Shown here: positions 26,478 through 35,211 of the stretch, one piece after another | How positions within the stretch are numbered: the first letter of the stretch is position 1 | How the letters are laid out: the number at the start of each line of letters is the position of its first letter | DNA from: Candidatus Latescibacterota bacterium | GTDB lineage: Bacteria > Latescibacterota > UBA2968 > GCA-2709665 | Assembly (NCBI GenBank): GCA_021295655.1 | Contig: JAGWBX010000021.1 | Coordinates: 1 to 64,000 of the forward strand | Length of the DNA stretch: 64,000 nucleotides | Reading direction: 5' to 3' | Notes under the pieces: model-generated | Database searches by the model: none | The model's input: the letters and a program-made list of their open reading frames with translations, nothing else | What the model was told of the DNA's origin: nothing | Program-made: the position numbers and the translations under genes

Positions 26478-27761
26478 CTATATAGCCTTTTTGTAGATTC
26501 GCTGAAAGACCGCTTCCGGCCCCTCGTCTATCCTGCAGGGATCGATTATGGTGATGCCGTCTTCCCCGAACCGGGCCGTCACCGGCGTCCCCCTGCCTTC
26601 CTGGAGATATTTGAAATTCAGGTCCCGCACCCGCCTGGCCGCGTCGACGATCGCAACCGTAATCCGCCCGTCCGCCGCGGTCGGGTAGATCACGTCCACG
26701 TCCTCCCGGGTCTCTCCAAGGAACTTGATGCGGCAGGCGGCAACCAGCCCCACCGTGATGCTGTCCACGCCGTAGCCGATATACGCCTCCGAGCCATCCG
26801 GGCGCCTGACGTCGCGCGTCATGTGGTTGTTCACCGTACGGCTGCCGCCCTCGTTGTACCAGAATCGCAGGCCCCGGTATTGCTGGTCCGATTCCACCTT
26901 GCCGTCGGTACCCACGATTTCATGGCCCTGATTCACCGGCCCCTCGAAATCGTCCGGCGTGATCCAGTTATTGTGGAAATAGATGCTCATGCCGTTGTCG
27001 AACTCCACGCGCACCTGGACCGCGTCGTAGGCGTCGATGCCTTCGCGAACCAGCCGTTTCTTCTGCCCGACAGCGGAAAGCGCAACCGGTTTGCTCCTGA
27101 AATAGTTGTAAATCAGGTCCGTCCAGTGTGGACCCACGTAGCTGAACGGGTCGCTCTGTTCCGCCCACTTGAACGTGCTTGTGGACACCTCCAGCGGTTC
27201 CTCGAGTACGGCCTGGCCGTAGAGCGGCTCTCCGATCCGGCTGGAGAGATCGTGCTGGACGCGCAGATGGTCGGGATCGTATCGCTTGTGCATATCCACG
27301 CAGACCACCAGCCCCTTCGCGTCGGCCAGTTCGATGATCTCGTCCGCCTCCTCGATCGAAAGACACATTGGTTTTTCCATGACCACGTGCGTCCCGTTCC
27401 GCAGCGCGGCCAGCGTCACCTCGGTATGCAGGTGATCCGGCGTGACGACCGCCATGACGTCCAGGTCGGGAAAATCCCGCAGCACGTCCTCCCACGGCTT
27501 TGCTCCCCAGTAGGCGCCCGGCTCGCGACCGGTGGATGCCCTGAAGTTATCGCGAGCCCGTTCCGCCGACGCCCGGGACCGCGTAGCCACGGCCACCAGA
27601 TCGAATTGTACGTCGGCCAGGTCCCGGGCCCACCGGTCCAGCCCCACCCGTCCGAGATTTCCACTGATTCCCATCCGCTGCAGATCGGCGAATGCCCTGG
27701 CATGCACGTCACCGCCGAACATTCCCGCGCCGATCAGCGCAATTTTCATCGTGCGCTGCAT
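26478..27761 (-). CDS. Gfo/Idh/MocA-family oxidoreductase
   Basis: 427 residues. The N-terminal Rossmann fold has IALIGAGMFGGDVHARAF, MAVVTPDHLHTEV and the family hallmark VMEKPMCLS (E-K-P). The C-terminal alpha/beta domain carries the DLIYNYFRSKP and GHEIVGTDGKVESDQQ segments. It is longer than usual (about 350) because of an insertion around residues 35-75. GAGGTAACGA precedes the ATG. NAD(P)-dependent oxidation of a sugar or inositol-like substrate is likely, in the operon with the aminotransferase and SDR. Confidence 0.88.
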   Translation of the reverse strand: MQRTMKIALIGAGMFGGDVHARAFADLQRMGISGNLGRVGLDRWARDLADVQFDLVAVATRSRASAERARDNFRASTGREPGAYWGAKPWEDVLRDFPDLDVMAVVTPDHLHTEVTLAALRNGTHVVMEKPMCLSIEEADEIIELADAKGLVVCVDMHKRYDPDHLRVQHDLSSRIGEPLYGQAVLEEPLEVSTSTFKWAEQSDPFSYVGPHWTDLIYNYFRSKPVALSAVGQKKRLVREGIDAYDAVQVRVEFDNGMSIYFHNNWITPDDFEGPVNQGHEIVGTDGKVESDQQYRGLRFWYNEGGSRTVNNHMTRDVRRPDGSEAYIGYGVDSITVGLVAACRIKFLGETREDVDVIYPTAADGRITVAIVDAARRVRDLNFKYLQEGRGTPVTARFGEDGITIIDPCRIDEGPEAVFQRIYKKAI

Positions 27762-27882
27762 TCGTTACCTCGCTTTCCCCTTTTGACGATTCCGTGCCCT
27801 GAACCACCGGGACGTAACGGTCGGTGCATGGCTCCTGGCCGATTCGGCGGACGCGCATCCGGAAACATGCGCCCGGCGGAGG

Positions 27883-28617
27883 TCATCTGGTAAAGACGGT
27901 CCCTCTCACGTAGTCCGCATCGTCCGAAACCAGAAACGCCAGCACCCTGCCCACACCCTCGGGCTTTCCCAGCCCCGCTCTCATCTCCTCCAGGCGCCGC
28001 CCCTCCAGGTCCGCCTGCTTCTTCAGTACTTCCAGCTTCAGCGGCGTATCAAGACTTCCCGGACACAACGCGTGCACCCGGATTCCCCTCGAGGCCAGTT
28101 GCTGCGCGAGCACCAGAGAGAGACCATGTACGCCCCCTTTGCTCGATCCGTATGCCGCGGACGAACTGCCTCCTCGCACCCCGGCGCCGGAAGACACCAG
28201 CACCAGCACCCCGCCACCGGTCCGCTCCAGAACCGGCGCCACGTGTTTGCACAGCAGAAAACTGCCTTTCATATTCACATCGACTACACGGTCCCAGGTC
28301 TCCTCTTCGAACAAGTCGACCGGGACCAGGGCCCCTTCGAGAATCCCCGCGGAGTGAATCAGACCGTCGATACGTCCGAACGCACGGACCACGTCATCCA
28401 CCATCGCCCGGACCTCGCCCTCGACGCGAACGTCAACCCGGAAACCCCGGGCTTCGCCCCCAGTATCGTCGATGTTACGAACCGTTGCCACAACGCCGCT
28501 GCTGTTGCAATCCGCCACGGCCACTCGAGCGCCTGCTTGTGCGCAGCAGAACGACGCAGCGCGACCGATGCCCGAGGCCCCCCCGGTTACAAGAATTACC
28601 TTCTTCTCCAAAGACAT
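27883..28617 (-). CDS. Short-chain dehydrogenase/reductase (SDR)
   Basis: 244 residues from ATG 28617; the ORF-track start at 28857 reads through a dispersed repeat and is rejected. Cofactor motif TGGASGIGRAASF, IHSAGILEGA, catalytic Ser in VLVSSGAGVRGG and YGSSKGG (YxxxK) are present. ALCPGSLDTPL follows. Classical SDR of about 250 residues, NAD-preferring from VAVADCNSSG. Promoter-proximal gene of the minus-strand catabolic group. Confidence 0.85.
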   Translation of the reverse strand: MSLEKKVILVTGGASGIGRAASFCCAQAGARVAVADCNSSGVVATVRNIDDTGGEARGFRVDVRVEGEVRAMVDDVVRAFGRIDGLIHSAGILEGALVPVDLFEEETWDRVVDVNMKGSFLLCKHVAPVLERTGGGVLVLVSSGAGVRGGSSSAAYGSSKGGVHGLSLVLAQQLASRGIRVHALCPGSLDTPLKLEVLKKQADLEGRRLEEMRAGLGKPEGVGRVLAFLVSDDADYVRGTVFTR

Positions 28618-28680
28618 CCTGTGTTCTGTCCCGGAAATAGGTTGCCGGAATTCGGCTGGCGAGTCGCCTGGCTGGCATAA

Positions 28681-28793
28681 GCCCTTCGACAGGCTCAGGG
28701 CAACGCTCAGGACCCAGCGACTGAGCGCAGGCGGCCTGCGCAAGGCCGGCGAGCGAAGGTACTTCGACAGGCTTGCTTTGACAGGCTCAGCAC
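28681..28793. repeat. Second dispersed-repeat cluster (CCTTCGACAGGCTCAG)
   Basis: GCCCTTCGACAGGCTCAGGGC at 28681-28701 repeats the unit seen at 5451. A second, imperfect copy (ACTTCGACAGGC then TTTGACAGGCTCAGC) covers about 28761-28793. The repeats lie in the gap upstream of the SDR gene. Confidence 0.65.
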
Positions 28794-28912
28794 AGGCAAC
28801 GCAGCCGGACGGGATGGATCGACGGGCGGATGGTAAGATATTTTCGGGACAGGACACCGGACCTCGAGGGTCGAAATATGACTGCCGGGCAAGGCATCTT
28901 TCCCGCCGCGTT

Positions 28913-30340
28913 CTATTCCGCTATTGCGTAAAGCGTATTCCGGGTCCCGATGTACAGCACCCCGTCCTTCGCAACGGGTGTTGTATACACCGCACTGCCC
29001 ATGTTGATTTCGTTGATTTTCTCGAGCTTCGCCGATGCCTTGAAAATCATCACGTCACCGTCTTCGTCGCCAATGTAAACCTTTCCGTCGGCCACGAACG
29101 GAGACCCCCAGATGGCGGCGTAGGCGTCGTAGGTCCAGTGCGGCTTTCCTGTCTTAAGATCCAGACAATAGATGAATCCGCTCAGGTCCGCCACGTACAG
29201 CAGACCGTCGTGGATGGCAACCGTAGACATCGTCCGGTTGAAATCCTTGTCTCCCAGATGCCAGACAGCGTGGGTGCCGGTGACGTCACCCTTTCCGGTC
29301 GCGTCAATCGCCCAGAGATGCCCCACCCCTTCGCCGTGTTCGGGATCCTGCCGAACACCGATGAAGACCTTGTTGTCGTAAATCACGGGCGTGGCGATGA
29401 TCGCGTTTCGCGTGCCCCGTCCGCCAAGCTCCCATACGGAGTCCTTCGGATTGCAATCGAACTTCCAGATTAATTCGCCCGTCTTCGGCGCCACGGCATA
29501 GACCCAGCCGTCCCCGCCGGGAAGAATGACCTGGGGTTCTCCGTTAATGGTTCCGTACGCCGGGTTGGACCACTGCCCGTGCAGGATATTCGTGCCGGGA
29601 TAGGCCTTTTCCCAGACGAGTTCCCCGGTTTTCAGGTTGAGCGCGAGAAAGCTGGGCGCAAACGGCGCGGGGATTGCCACGTGGCCTTCATCCACGCCAT
29701 TGCTGGTTATCACGAACAGCAGACCGTCAGCTCCGACAGGCGAGCAGGTGGCCAGATTGTGCGGGAACACGTCCAGCTCGTTCATCATATCGTACTCCCA
29801 GACGATGTCCACACCAGTGGCGCCGGTCACCTCTTCGTCCCTGTAAGGCCCGTCGTTTTCGGAGTCCAGAAAACCCTCCGTATCCGCGCAGACCACCCGT
29901 CCCTGGTTCGAAACGTAGAACAGACGATCGTCCTGGACAAAAGGTGTGGAGCAGACCCCCTGCAACGGCCAGTCGTTCACCCTTCCGGCGGGCAGCTTGG
30001 GGTGGGCCGACTGCCACAGAAATTCGCCGTCGGATTCACGGAACGCCATCACAACGCCGCGGTCGCCCTTGATATCGGGATTTCGTTCGGCACGGTTGTT
30101 CGTCCCCATATACACCTTGCCGCCAAGCAGCACGGGCCCGGCGTAAGACTGCGAGCCGAGGGCGGCCTTCCACTTGACGTTCTTTCCCGTCTCCGTATTC
30201 CAGTCCGCTGGCAGATTCTTTTCGTCCGATACCAGATTTCGGGAGGGCGTGAACCCCCACATCGAGGTCTCCTCCGCGCCCGCGCCCGACGCCGACCAGG
30301 CCAGAATCACGGCACATCTCATAATCCATTTTGTTTTCAT
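28913..30340 (-). CDS. Exported PQQ-like beta-propeller protein
   Basis: 475 residues from ATG 30340 with AGAAAGG upstream. Signal peptide (KWIMRCAVILAWSASGAGA) then a beta-propeller with repeated 'GKVYMGTN', 'LKTGELVWEKAYPG', 'PKTGELIWKFDCN', 'LKTGKPHWTYDAY' and 'DGVLYIGTR' blades. These are pyrrolo-quinoline-quinone-type repeats, but no dehydrogenase metal or PQQ-site pattern is evident, so it is probably a periplasmic scaffold or sensor. It is paired with a second propeller gene upstream (30449), 108 nt away. Confidence 0.85.
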   Translation of the reverse strand: MKTKWIMRCAVILAWSASGAGAEETSMWGFTPSRNLVSDEKNLPADWNTETGKNVKWKAALGSQSYAGPVLLGGKVYMGTNNRAERNPDIKGDRGVVMAFRESDGEFLWQSAHPKLPAGRVNDWPLQGVCSTPFVQDDRLFYVSNQGRVVCADTEGFLDSENDGPYRDEEVTGATGVDIVWEYDMMNELDVFPHNLATCSPVGADGLLFVITSNGVDEGHVAIPAPFAPSFLALNLKTGELVWEKAYPGTNILHGQWSNPAYGTINGEPQVILPGGDGWVYAVAPKTGELIWKFDCNPKDSVWELGGRGTRNAIIATPVIYDNKVFIGVRQDPEHGEGVGHLWAIDATGKGDVTGTHAVWHLGDKDFNRTMSTVAIHDGLLYVADLSGFIYCLDLKTGKPHWTYDAYAAIWGSPFVADGKVYIGDEDGDVMIFKASAKLEKINEINMGSAVYTTPVAKDGVLYIGTRNTLYAIAE

Positions 30341-30448
30341 CTTTGCCTTTCTCTGATTGCACCCGCGTCTTTGTGTTGCGTTCTGTCGACGGTCAACCAC
30401 GTAACCCGGCCGAATTCGAAAAACGCCGCATCCGGATTTCCGGTCCGG

Positions 30449-32623
30449 TCAATACACGCGCACATTGTCAAAATAGATGTTCGCCGGTGAATAGCCGTAG
30501 AGCCCGGGACTGCCTTCCCGAATGGGAAGCGGGTCCTTCGCCTCGATCGTCCAGGCGTCGGGTTCCGGTTCGCCCCGCTTCCACACTTTACCCCGGACAA
30601 CCCCCCGGCCGTCCTCGACGTCGACCCTCATCTTCATCGTATACCAGACTTCGGAATCCCATTGGAAGGCGACGCGTTGCACCATCCTCAGATCAGACGA
30701 CCAGGACCGGACTTCCAGCCGCTGGTAGGCGCCCTGCAGGTCCAGGATGTATCGGTGGGCGATCAGCCCCATGTCCGGCAGCCAGCGCCTGCGCCTGCCC
30801 CCCATCAGATCGGCCTGGACCGTGTATCCGTTCATATCAGGCGGTCCGATATACAGATTGGACCGGTCCAGCCCGCGCGCCGCGGGCGGCTTCACCAGCA
30901 CCTTGTTTCCGTCCTCTTCCTCAACCCTGAACCCCCTGCCGCCCCATACCCAGTGGCGCGGATTCTTGCCGGCGGGAACCCCCTCGAAGTCCTCGGTCCA
31001 GGGCGTCTCTGGCACCACCCGCACCCATGCCCGAGCGGTCAGCGCCCCGGAGGTGGCAACCACCCATCCGGCCTGTCCCATATTCGCCGGCGTGAATCTG
31101 CCGTTCTCTATCTTGCCCGTGAGTCGATCGAGGGACCACTCAACGTCCACCTCTCCGATCAACCGTCCCCGCGCGTCGTACGTCCGGGCGCCCAGCGCCA
31201 GCGCCTCGTTCGATGTCAGCGTCTTCTCGGCCGGGACCACCAGCAGGGAAGCGGGTTCCGCGCCTGAGGGTGCGCCGGGGCGCCCGACAAATGGCGTGGA
31301 CCCGGGCGTGAACGACGCATCTGTGTTGCCCAGACAGAACAGTCCCGCTTCGGTTGCAAAGTAGACCCTGCCGTACCCCACGGCAACCGAACCGTAGATT
31401 TCCGCGGGCCTCCCGCCGGGCATCCTGATCTTCTGCTCATCCAGTACCCGTGCGCCCGCATCCTCCACTTTGAGAATCCGGAATCCGCCATTGACTTCCG
31501 TGACGTATAACTTTCCGTCGGCCCAGGTGGGAGAACCCTTGCCCACCGTGCCGATATTCTGCTCCCAGTATTTCCGCCCGGACTCCGCGTCCAGGCAGTG
31601 CACGTTCGCCGAATTGTCGATGACGTACAGGCGCCCCGCGTGAAGGGCCGGAGAAGCATACCCCGCCGCGATCCCGTCCTGGCGCCAGATTTCTCTTCCC
31701 GTTCCCGCGTCGAGACAGACAACCCGGCCCATCGTTGTATTGTCCACGTTCTCTTCGCTGTGGGTCGCGTACACGCGATTGTCGGCCGCAACCGGAGAGG
31801 TGTTGATACCCCGCCGGCTTAAGGGGAACCCCCATACCGCTTCACCCGTCGCGGCCTTGAAGGCGAATATCCCTCCGTTTCCGTTCCCTGCGATCAATAG
31901 CCTCCGGCCGTCGATGGTCGCCGCTATCGGCGTGGAGTATACGGTCAGGTCGACCTGCCCGCCCCCGCCCGGCCGCGCCATCCAGACGGTCTCTCCGGTC
32001 CGCTTGTCGAAGGCCATGTACCGGTGGGAGGGCGGCCGGTCCGCCCAGCCCCGGTTTCCCATGCTGATGACGACCAGGTCACCGTCGACTACGGGCGTAT
32101 GCAACCTGCCGCCGTAGCCCGAAAACCTGTTGAACTCCTCGGTCAGGGACCTGTTCCAGAGGATCCTTCCATCGCCGTCGAAACACAGCAGGAGACCGTT
32201 CACCAGGTGCGCGTACACATTGCCGGTTTCCCTGTCGGCGCCCAGGTTCGCCCAGCCCAGCCGGTTGAACGTGATGGTGGAATGCCACACATTGAACTTG
32301 TGCTCCCATACGAGCCGCCCGTTCCCGGCGTCAAAACAGGCGACGTGTTCCTGCCTGGTTACCCCTTCCCCCGTTCTTCCGATCACATAGACCCGCCCGT
32401 TCAGAATCACCGGCGTGGACCGGCCGATGAACTCCGACTGCCAGACCAGGTTTTCTCCGTCCGGAGACCAGCTGGAAATCAGGCCTGTTTCCGGAGACGC
32501 GCCCGTCTGCATCGGCCCGCGCCAGTGCGTCCAATCCGAGGCAGAAGCAGACATCGACCAACCCGTCGGCAGGGCGCCGATCAGGCTGGCGGCAAGAAGA
32601 CAAGTTGCCAGCCGATTTTTCAT
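30449..32623 (-). CDS. Exported PQQ-like propeller with C-terminal laminin-G/DUF1080-like domain
   Basis: 724 residues from ATG 32623 (GAGGAACC upstream; the longer ORF is a frame extension). Signal peptide NRLATCLLAASLIGALPTGWS. Propeller repeats fill about residues 30-440 (WTHWRGPMQTG, FDAGNGRLVWEHKF, AATGEAVWGFPL, LDAGTGREIWRQDG). A linker with a 'LALGARTYDARGRLIGEVDVEW' Ig-like segment leads to a C-terminal domain (TPWTEDFEGVPAGKNPRHWVWG ... NIYFDNVRVY) of the concanavalin/DUF1080 kind. Periplasmic; role unknown. Confidence 0.85.
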   Translation of the reverse strand: MKNRLATCLLAASLIGALPTGWSMSASASDWTHWRGPMQTGASPETGLISSWSPDGENLVWQSEFIGRSTPVILNGRVYVIGRTGEGVTRQEHVACFDAGNGRLVWEHKFNVWHSTITFNRLGWANLGADRETGNVYAHLVNGLLLCFDGDGRILWNRSLTEEFNRFSGYGGRLHTPVVDGDLVVISMGNRGWADRPPSHRYMAFDKRTGETVWMARPGGGGQVDLTVYSTPIAATIDGRRLLIAGNGNGGIFAFKAATGEAVWGFPLSRRGINTSPVAADNRVYATHSEENVDNTTMGRVVCLDAGTGREIWRQDGIAAGYASPALHAGRLYVIDNSANVHCLDAESGRKYWEQNIGTVGKGSPTWADGKLYVTEVNGGFRILKVEDAGARVLDEQKIRMPGGRPAEIYGSVAVGYGRVYFATEAGLFCLGNTDASFTPGSTPFVGRPGAPSGAEPASLLVVPAEKTLTSNEALALGARTYDARGRLIGEVDVEWSLDRLTGKIENGRFTPANMGQAGWVVATSGALTARAWVRVVPETPWTEDFEGVPAGKNPRHWVWGGRGFRVEEEDGNKVLVKPPAARGLDRSNLYIGPPDMNGYTVQADLMGGRRRRWLPDMGLIAHRYILDLQGAYQRLEVRSWSSDLRMVQRVAFQWDSEVWYTMKMRVDVEDGRGVVRGKVWKRGEPEPDAWTIEAKDPLPIREGSPGLYGYSPANIYFDNVRVY

Positions 32624-32697
32624 TTGTAAGGTTCCTCTATTGGTGAACAAAGACGAAGTTGATATTCTCCAGCCCGTTGGCGTGGCGCAGAACGAAC

Positions 32698-33135
32698 CTA
32701 CCGAAACGTTCCTTCCGCAATATCCGATTCGCCCACAAATTGCTTGAGATGCTCTATCGCCCTTGCCAGATCGCTCCTGACCCACGGATCTCTTTCCGTC
32801 CGCATCGCGAACTCCAGAACGGCAATGGCCTCGGGCTGTTCGATATGCATAATTGCAACGGCGGCCTGCTGGCGTAGCCGGCGGCTGGTGTCTTTAAGGA
32901 ATGGCACCAGATCGGGAAGCGCTTCGCCGGCGCCCAGCATCCCCAGCGCCCAGACCGCCTTGGCACGCACTTCCGGAACCGTGTCCCGCAGGGCCTGTCG
33001 CAAATGGGGAACCGCCCCGGCGATGCGGTGTGCGCCCAGATATGCCGCCGCATCCTCGCGTTCTCGCGGCGTTCCGGACCGGAGCCGCGTAAAGTGATCG
33101 TTGTCGCCGTCGCATGCCGGCAGACCGAGCGACAA
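32698..33135 (-). CDS. HEAT-repeat lipoprotein, start uncertain
   Basis: About 145 residues from TTG 33135. Three HEAT helices are seen (AHRIAGAVPHLRQALRDTVPEV, AKAVWALGMLGAGEALPDLVPFL, QQAAVAIMHIEQPEAIAVLEFA). The start begins with SLGLPACDG, a lipobox (LPAC) that needs a hydrophobic run before it. Reading upstream in the same frame gives LLRVILILSLGLPAC with no ATG, GTG or TTG before the stop near 33196, so the true start is probably a rare codon or CTG around 33180. The operon order with the propellers suggests a scaffold role. Confidence 0.6.
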   Translation of the reverse strand: MSLGLPACDGDNDHFTRLRSGTPREREDAAAYLGAHRIAGAVPHLRQALRDTVPEVRAKAVWALGMLGAGEALPDLVPFLKDTSRRLRQQAAVAIMHIEQPEAIAVLEFAMRTERDPWVRSDLARAIEHLKQFVGESDIAEGTFR

Positions 33136-33176
33136 TATGAGGATTACTCTTAAAAGTCCGTTGATAAAGTCGCTCC

Positions 33177-33207
33177 GCAGCCCGCATGGGCTTTTTCAAC
33201 GGGCTGC
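33177..33207 (-). terminator. Hairpin at the 3' end of hemL
   Basis: GCAGCCCG and CGGGCTGC (8 bp) enclose a 15-nt loop, touching the hemL stop at 33207. It has no U tract on the minus strand, so it may attenuate rather than stop transcription into the HEAT gene. Confidence 0.35.
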
Positions 33208-34496
33208 TAAGCCATGCACGCTTTCAGGGCCGTGTATTGGGCTTTAACCGTTCGGTCGATATCCTCATCGGTATGCGCCAGCGAGACAAATGCGGATTCA
33301 AATTGGGAGGGCGCCAGATACACGCCCTGTTCCAGCATCAGACGGAAGTAACGCGCGAAGGTCTCCTGGTCGCACGTCACGGCGGCTTCGTATCGTGTCA
33401 CGTCGCGGTCCGTAAAAAACAGCGTCATCATCGACCCCACCCGGTTCAGGCGAAAGGGCAGCCCGAGCGACTTCAGGTTTTCCCGGAAACCGGTTTCCAG
33501 TGCGGCCGACTTACCCTCGAGCGTTTCATATGCGCCCGGTTCGCGGAGTTGCCTGAGCGTCTCGTAACCGGCCGTCATCGCGAGAGGATTACCCGAAAGC
33601 GTTCCGGCCTGCGATACCCCTCTTCCCAGCGGCGAGATATGAGACATGATCTCCCGCCTGCCGCCGAACGCGCCCACGGGCAGGCCTCCGCCGATGATTT
33701 TCCCGAGCGTGGTCAGGTCCGGCGTAATCCCGTACAACCCCTGGGCGCCGCCCGGATGAATCCGGAAACCCGTTATCACCTCGTCGAAAATCAGCACAAT
33801 GCCGGTATCCAGGGTGAGCTCGCGCAACCCCTTCAGGAACCCCTCCGCCGGGGGAATCACACCCATGTTTCCGGCCACCGGCTCTACGATGACCGCCGCG
33901 ATCCCGTCGGGGTTCTCCGCCACGATCCGCTCTACCGCCTCAAGGTCGTTGAAAGTGGCCGTAAGGGTACCGGACGCTGTTCCGGCGGTCACGCCCGGAC
34001 TGCTGGGTACGCCCATGGTCAGCGCCGACGACCCTGCCTGAATCAAAAAGCTGTCCGCGTGTCCGTGCCAGCAGCCTTCGAACTTGATCACCTTCTCCCG
34101 TCCCGTATACCCCCTGGCCAGGCGCACCGCGGACATGGTGGCCTCCGTGCCGGAGTTCACCATGCGCACCATTTCCACGCCGGGCACGAGTTCGGTAACG
34201 AGCCCGGCCATTACGACCTCGATTTCCGTGGGCGCGCCGAAACTCGTTCCCTGCTCGCAGACCCGCTTGAGCGCCTCGACCACGACCGGCGGCGCGTGGC
34301 CGAGAATCAGCGGACCCCACGAGCAGACGTAGTCGATATATTCCCGCCGGTCCGCGTCATAAACCTTCGATCCGCTTCCTCGCGTCAAAAAAAGCGGCTG
34401 GCCGCCGACCGGGCCGAACGCACGCGCCGGACTGTTCACCCCCCCGGGAATCACCCGCTGCGCCGCCTCGAATAACGCTGCCGAACGGTTTCCCAA
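33207..34496 (-). CDS. hemL: Glutamate-1-semialdehyde 2,1-aminomutase
   Basis: 429 residues, the normal length. [72 protein letters not shown] and the PLP lysine in [15 protein letters not shown] are diagnostic. It makes 5-aminolevulinate in the C5 tetrapyrrole route. Translation starts at TTG 34496, supported by a perfect AGGAGG 7 nt upstream. A TTGACT-N17-AAAATT promoter lies on the minus strand at 34583-34555. Divergent from the tRNA-like unit and uvrA. Confidence 0.95.
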   Translation of the reverse strand: MGNRSAALFEAAQRVIPGGVNSPARAFGPVGGQPLFLTRGSGSKVYDADRREYIDYVCSWGPLILGHAPPVVVEALKRVCEQGTSFGAPTEIEVVMAGLVTELVPGVEMVRMVNSGTEATMSAVRLARGYTGREKVIKFEGCWHGHADSFLIQAGSSALTMGVPSSPGVTAGTASGTLTATFNDLEAVERIVAENPDGIAAVIVEPVAGNMGVIPPAEGFLKGLRELTLDTGIVLIFDEVITGFRIHPGGAQGLYGITPDLTTLGKIIGGGLPVGAFGGRREIMSHISPLGRGVSQAGTLSGNPLAMTAGYETLRQLREPGAYETLEGKSAALETGFRENLKSLGLPFRLNRVGSMMTLFFTDRDVTRYEAAVTCDQETFARYFRLMLEQGVYLAPSQFESAFVSLAHTDEDIDRTVKAQYTALKACMA

Positions 34497-34554
34497 GTAA
34501 CACCCTCCTTATTGTGGCGGCTTTCGAATCTCCCCTTGTTGCACACCAGCCCAT

Positions 34555-34583
34555 AATTTTCGGATTTTAACCGCTAAAGTCAA
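34555..34583 (-). promoter_or_regulatory. hemL promoter
   Basis: Minus strand TTGACT (34583-34578), 17-nt spacer, AAAATT (34560-34555). The leader of about 50 nt ends in AGGAGG before the TTG start. It is back-to-back with the rightward promoter at 34600. Confidence 0.45.
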
Positions 34584-34599
34584 GTGGCGATTTTTGGGC

Positions 34600-34627
34600 T
34601 TGCGACGCGGCAGTCGAGACGTATATT
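34600..34627 (+). promoter_or_regulatory. Promoter of tRNA-like unit
   Basis: TTGCGA (34600-34605), 16-nt spacer, TATATT (34622-34627). The predicted start near 34634 is about 8 nt before the 5' end of the tRNA-like sequence. Confidence 0.45.
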
Positions 34628-34651
34628 TGGGCATCGCATTCGCGGCAGTCG
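34606..34651 (+). repeat. 11-bp direct repeat CGCGGCAGTCG
   Basis: The 5' acceptor end of the tRNA-like sequence (34641-34651) is duplicated exactly at 34606-34616, 35 nt upstream. The TATATT -10 lies between the copies. It may be a duplication scar or a target-site trace. Confidence 0.45.
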
Positions 34652-34708
34652 CTCAAAGGCTGTCTTCGGACCAGACGGTTGGGGGTTCGAGTCCTCTTTG
34701 CCGCACCA
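34642..34708 (+). tRNA. tRNA-like gene lacking a full D-arm (Arg-like TCG loop)
   Basis: 67 nt ending in encoded CCA. GCGGCAG pairs with TTGCCGC (7-bp acceptor with one G-U), and GGGGG-TTCGAGT-CCTCT makes a proper T-arm. Between them a CTTCGGA loop gives anticodon TCG with U33 and a purine at 37, as in tRNA-Arg. However, the D-arm is about 9 nt short and the anticodon stem pairs imperfectly; an alternative 5-bp stem would shift the loop to TCGGACC. A promoter precedes it and a terminator follows, so it looks like a real transcription unit. It could be a decayed tRNA or a tRNA-like RNA. Confidence 0.4.
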
Positions 34709-34712
34709 TCCG

Positions 34713-34740
34713 AAGCCCCGGTCACCCCATCGGGGTTTTG
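34713..34740 (+). terminator. Terminator of tRNA-like unit
   Basis: AAGCCCCG and CGGGGTTT pair (8 bp, one G-U) around a 10-nt loop and run into TTTTG. It ends the tRNA-like transcript just before the uvrA start. Confidence 0.55.
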
Positions 34741-34755
34741 CCTCCCCGATCCTGC

Positions 34756-35211
34756 ATGCCACCCGCCAATAAAGCGATCCGCATAAGGGGCGCCCGCCAG
34801 CACAACCTGCGGGATCTCCATCTCGACGTACCCAAAAACCGGTTCGTGGTCATCACGGGGCCGTCAGGTTCCGGGAAATCCTCGCTTGCATTTGACACCA
34901 TCTACGCAGAAGGTCAGCGCAGGTACGTCGAGGCAACGTCCGCCCATGCGCGACAATTCCTGGAGGTGATGGAGAAACCGGACGTGGACAGCATCGACGG
35001 CCTTTCTCCCGCCGTGGCGATTCAACAGCGGCGGGCCACGGGAAACAGCCGGTCGACGGTGGGGACCCTTCCGGAAATCCCCGAGCATCTAAGAATCCTC
35101 TTCGCGCGCGCAAGTGCGCCAATCCCATTACATCCCGGACCGTGGGCGATATTGTCGACACCGTGCTTGCCCTGCCCGACGGCGCGCGCCTGCGCATTCT
35201 GGCGCCCCTGA
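34756..35211 (+). pseudogene. uvrA: UvrA N-terminal fragment, broken by a frameshift near 35110
   Basis: The frame encodes [20 protein letters not shown] and the first Walker [21 protein letters not shown], then [19 protein letters not shown], all UvrA. After LFARA the frame goes out of register. [19 protein letters not shown] continues in the +2 frame, where the 35142 ORF takes over. The canonical seven residues after LFAR (VGxPxCP) are missing, which corresponds to loss of 19 nt (also the number needed for the frame change). It is either a real inactivating deletion or an assembly error in a GC-rich stretch. The tail after 35110 is out of frame and meaningless. Confidence 0.85.

Noticed and set aside
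28618-28857. N-terminal extension of the SDR
   Set aside because: It translates the dispersed repeat (LSLSKG) and precedes a proper SDR start at 28617.
34580-34821. Minus-strand ORFs [11 protein letters not shown] / KRTRTPNRL
   Set aside because: They are the reverse-complement translation of the tRNA-like sequence, a frequent annotation artefact.
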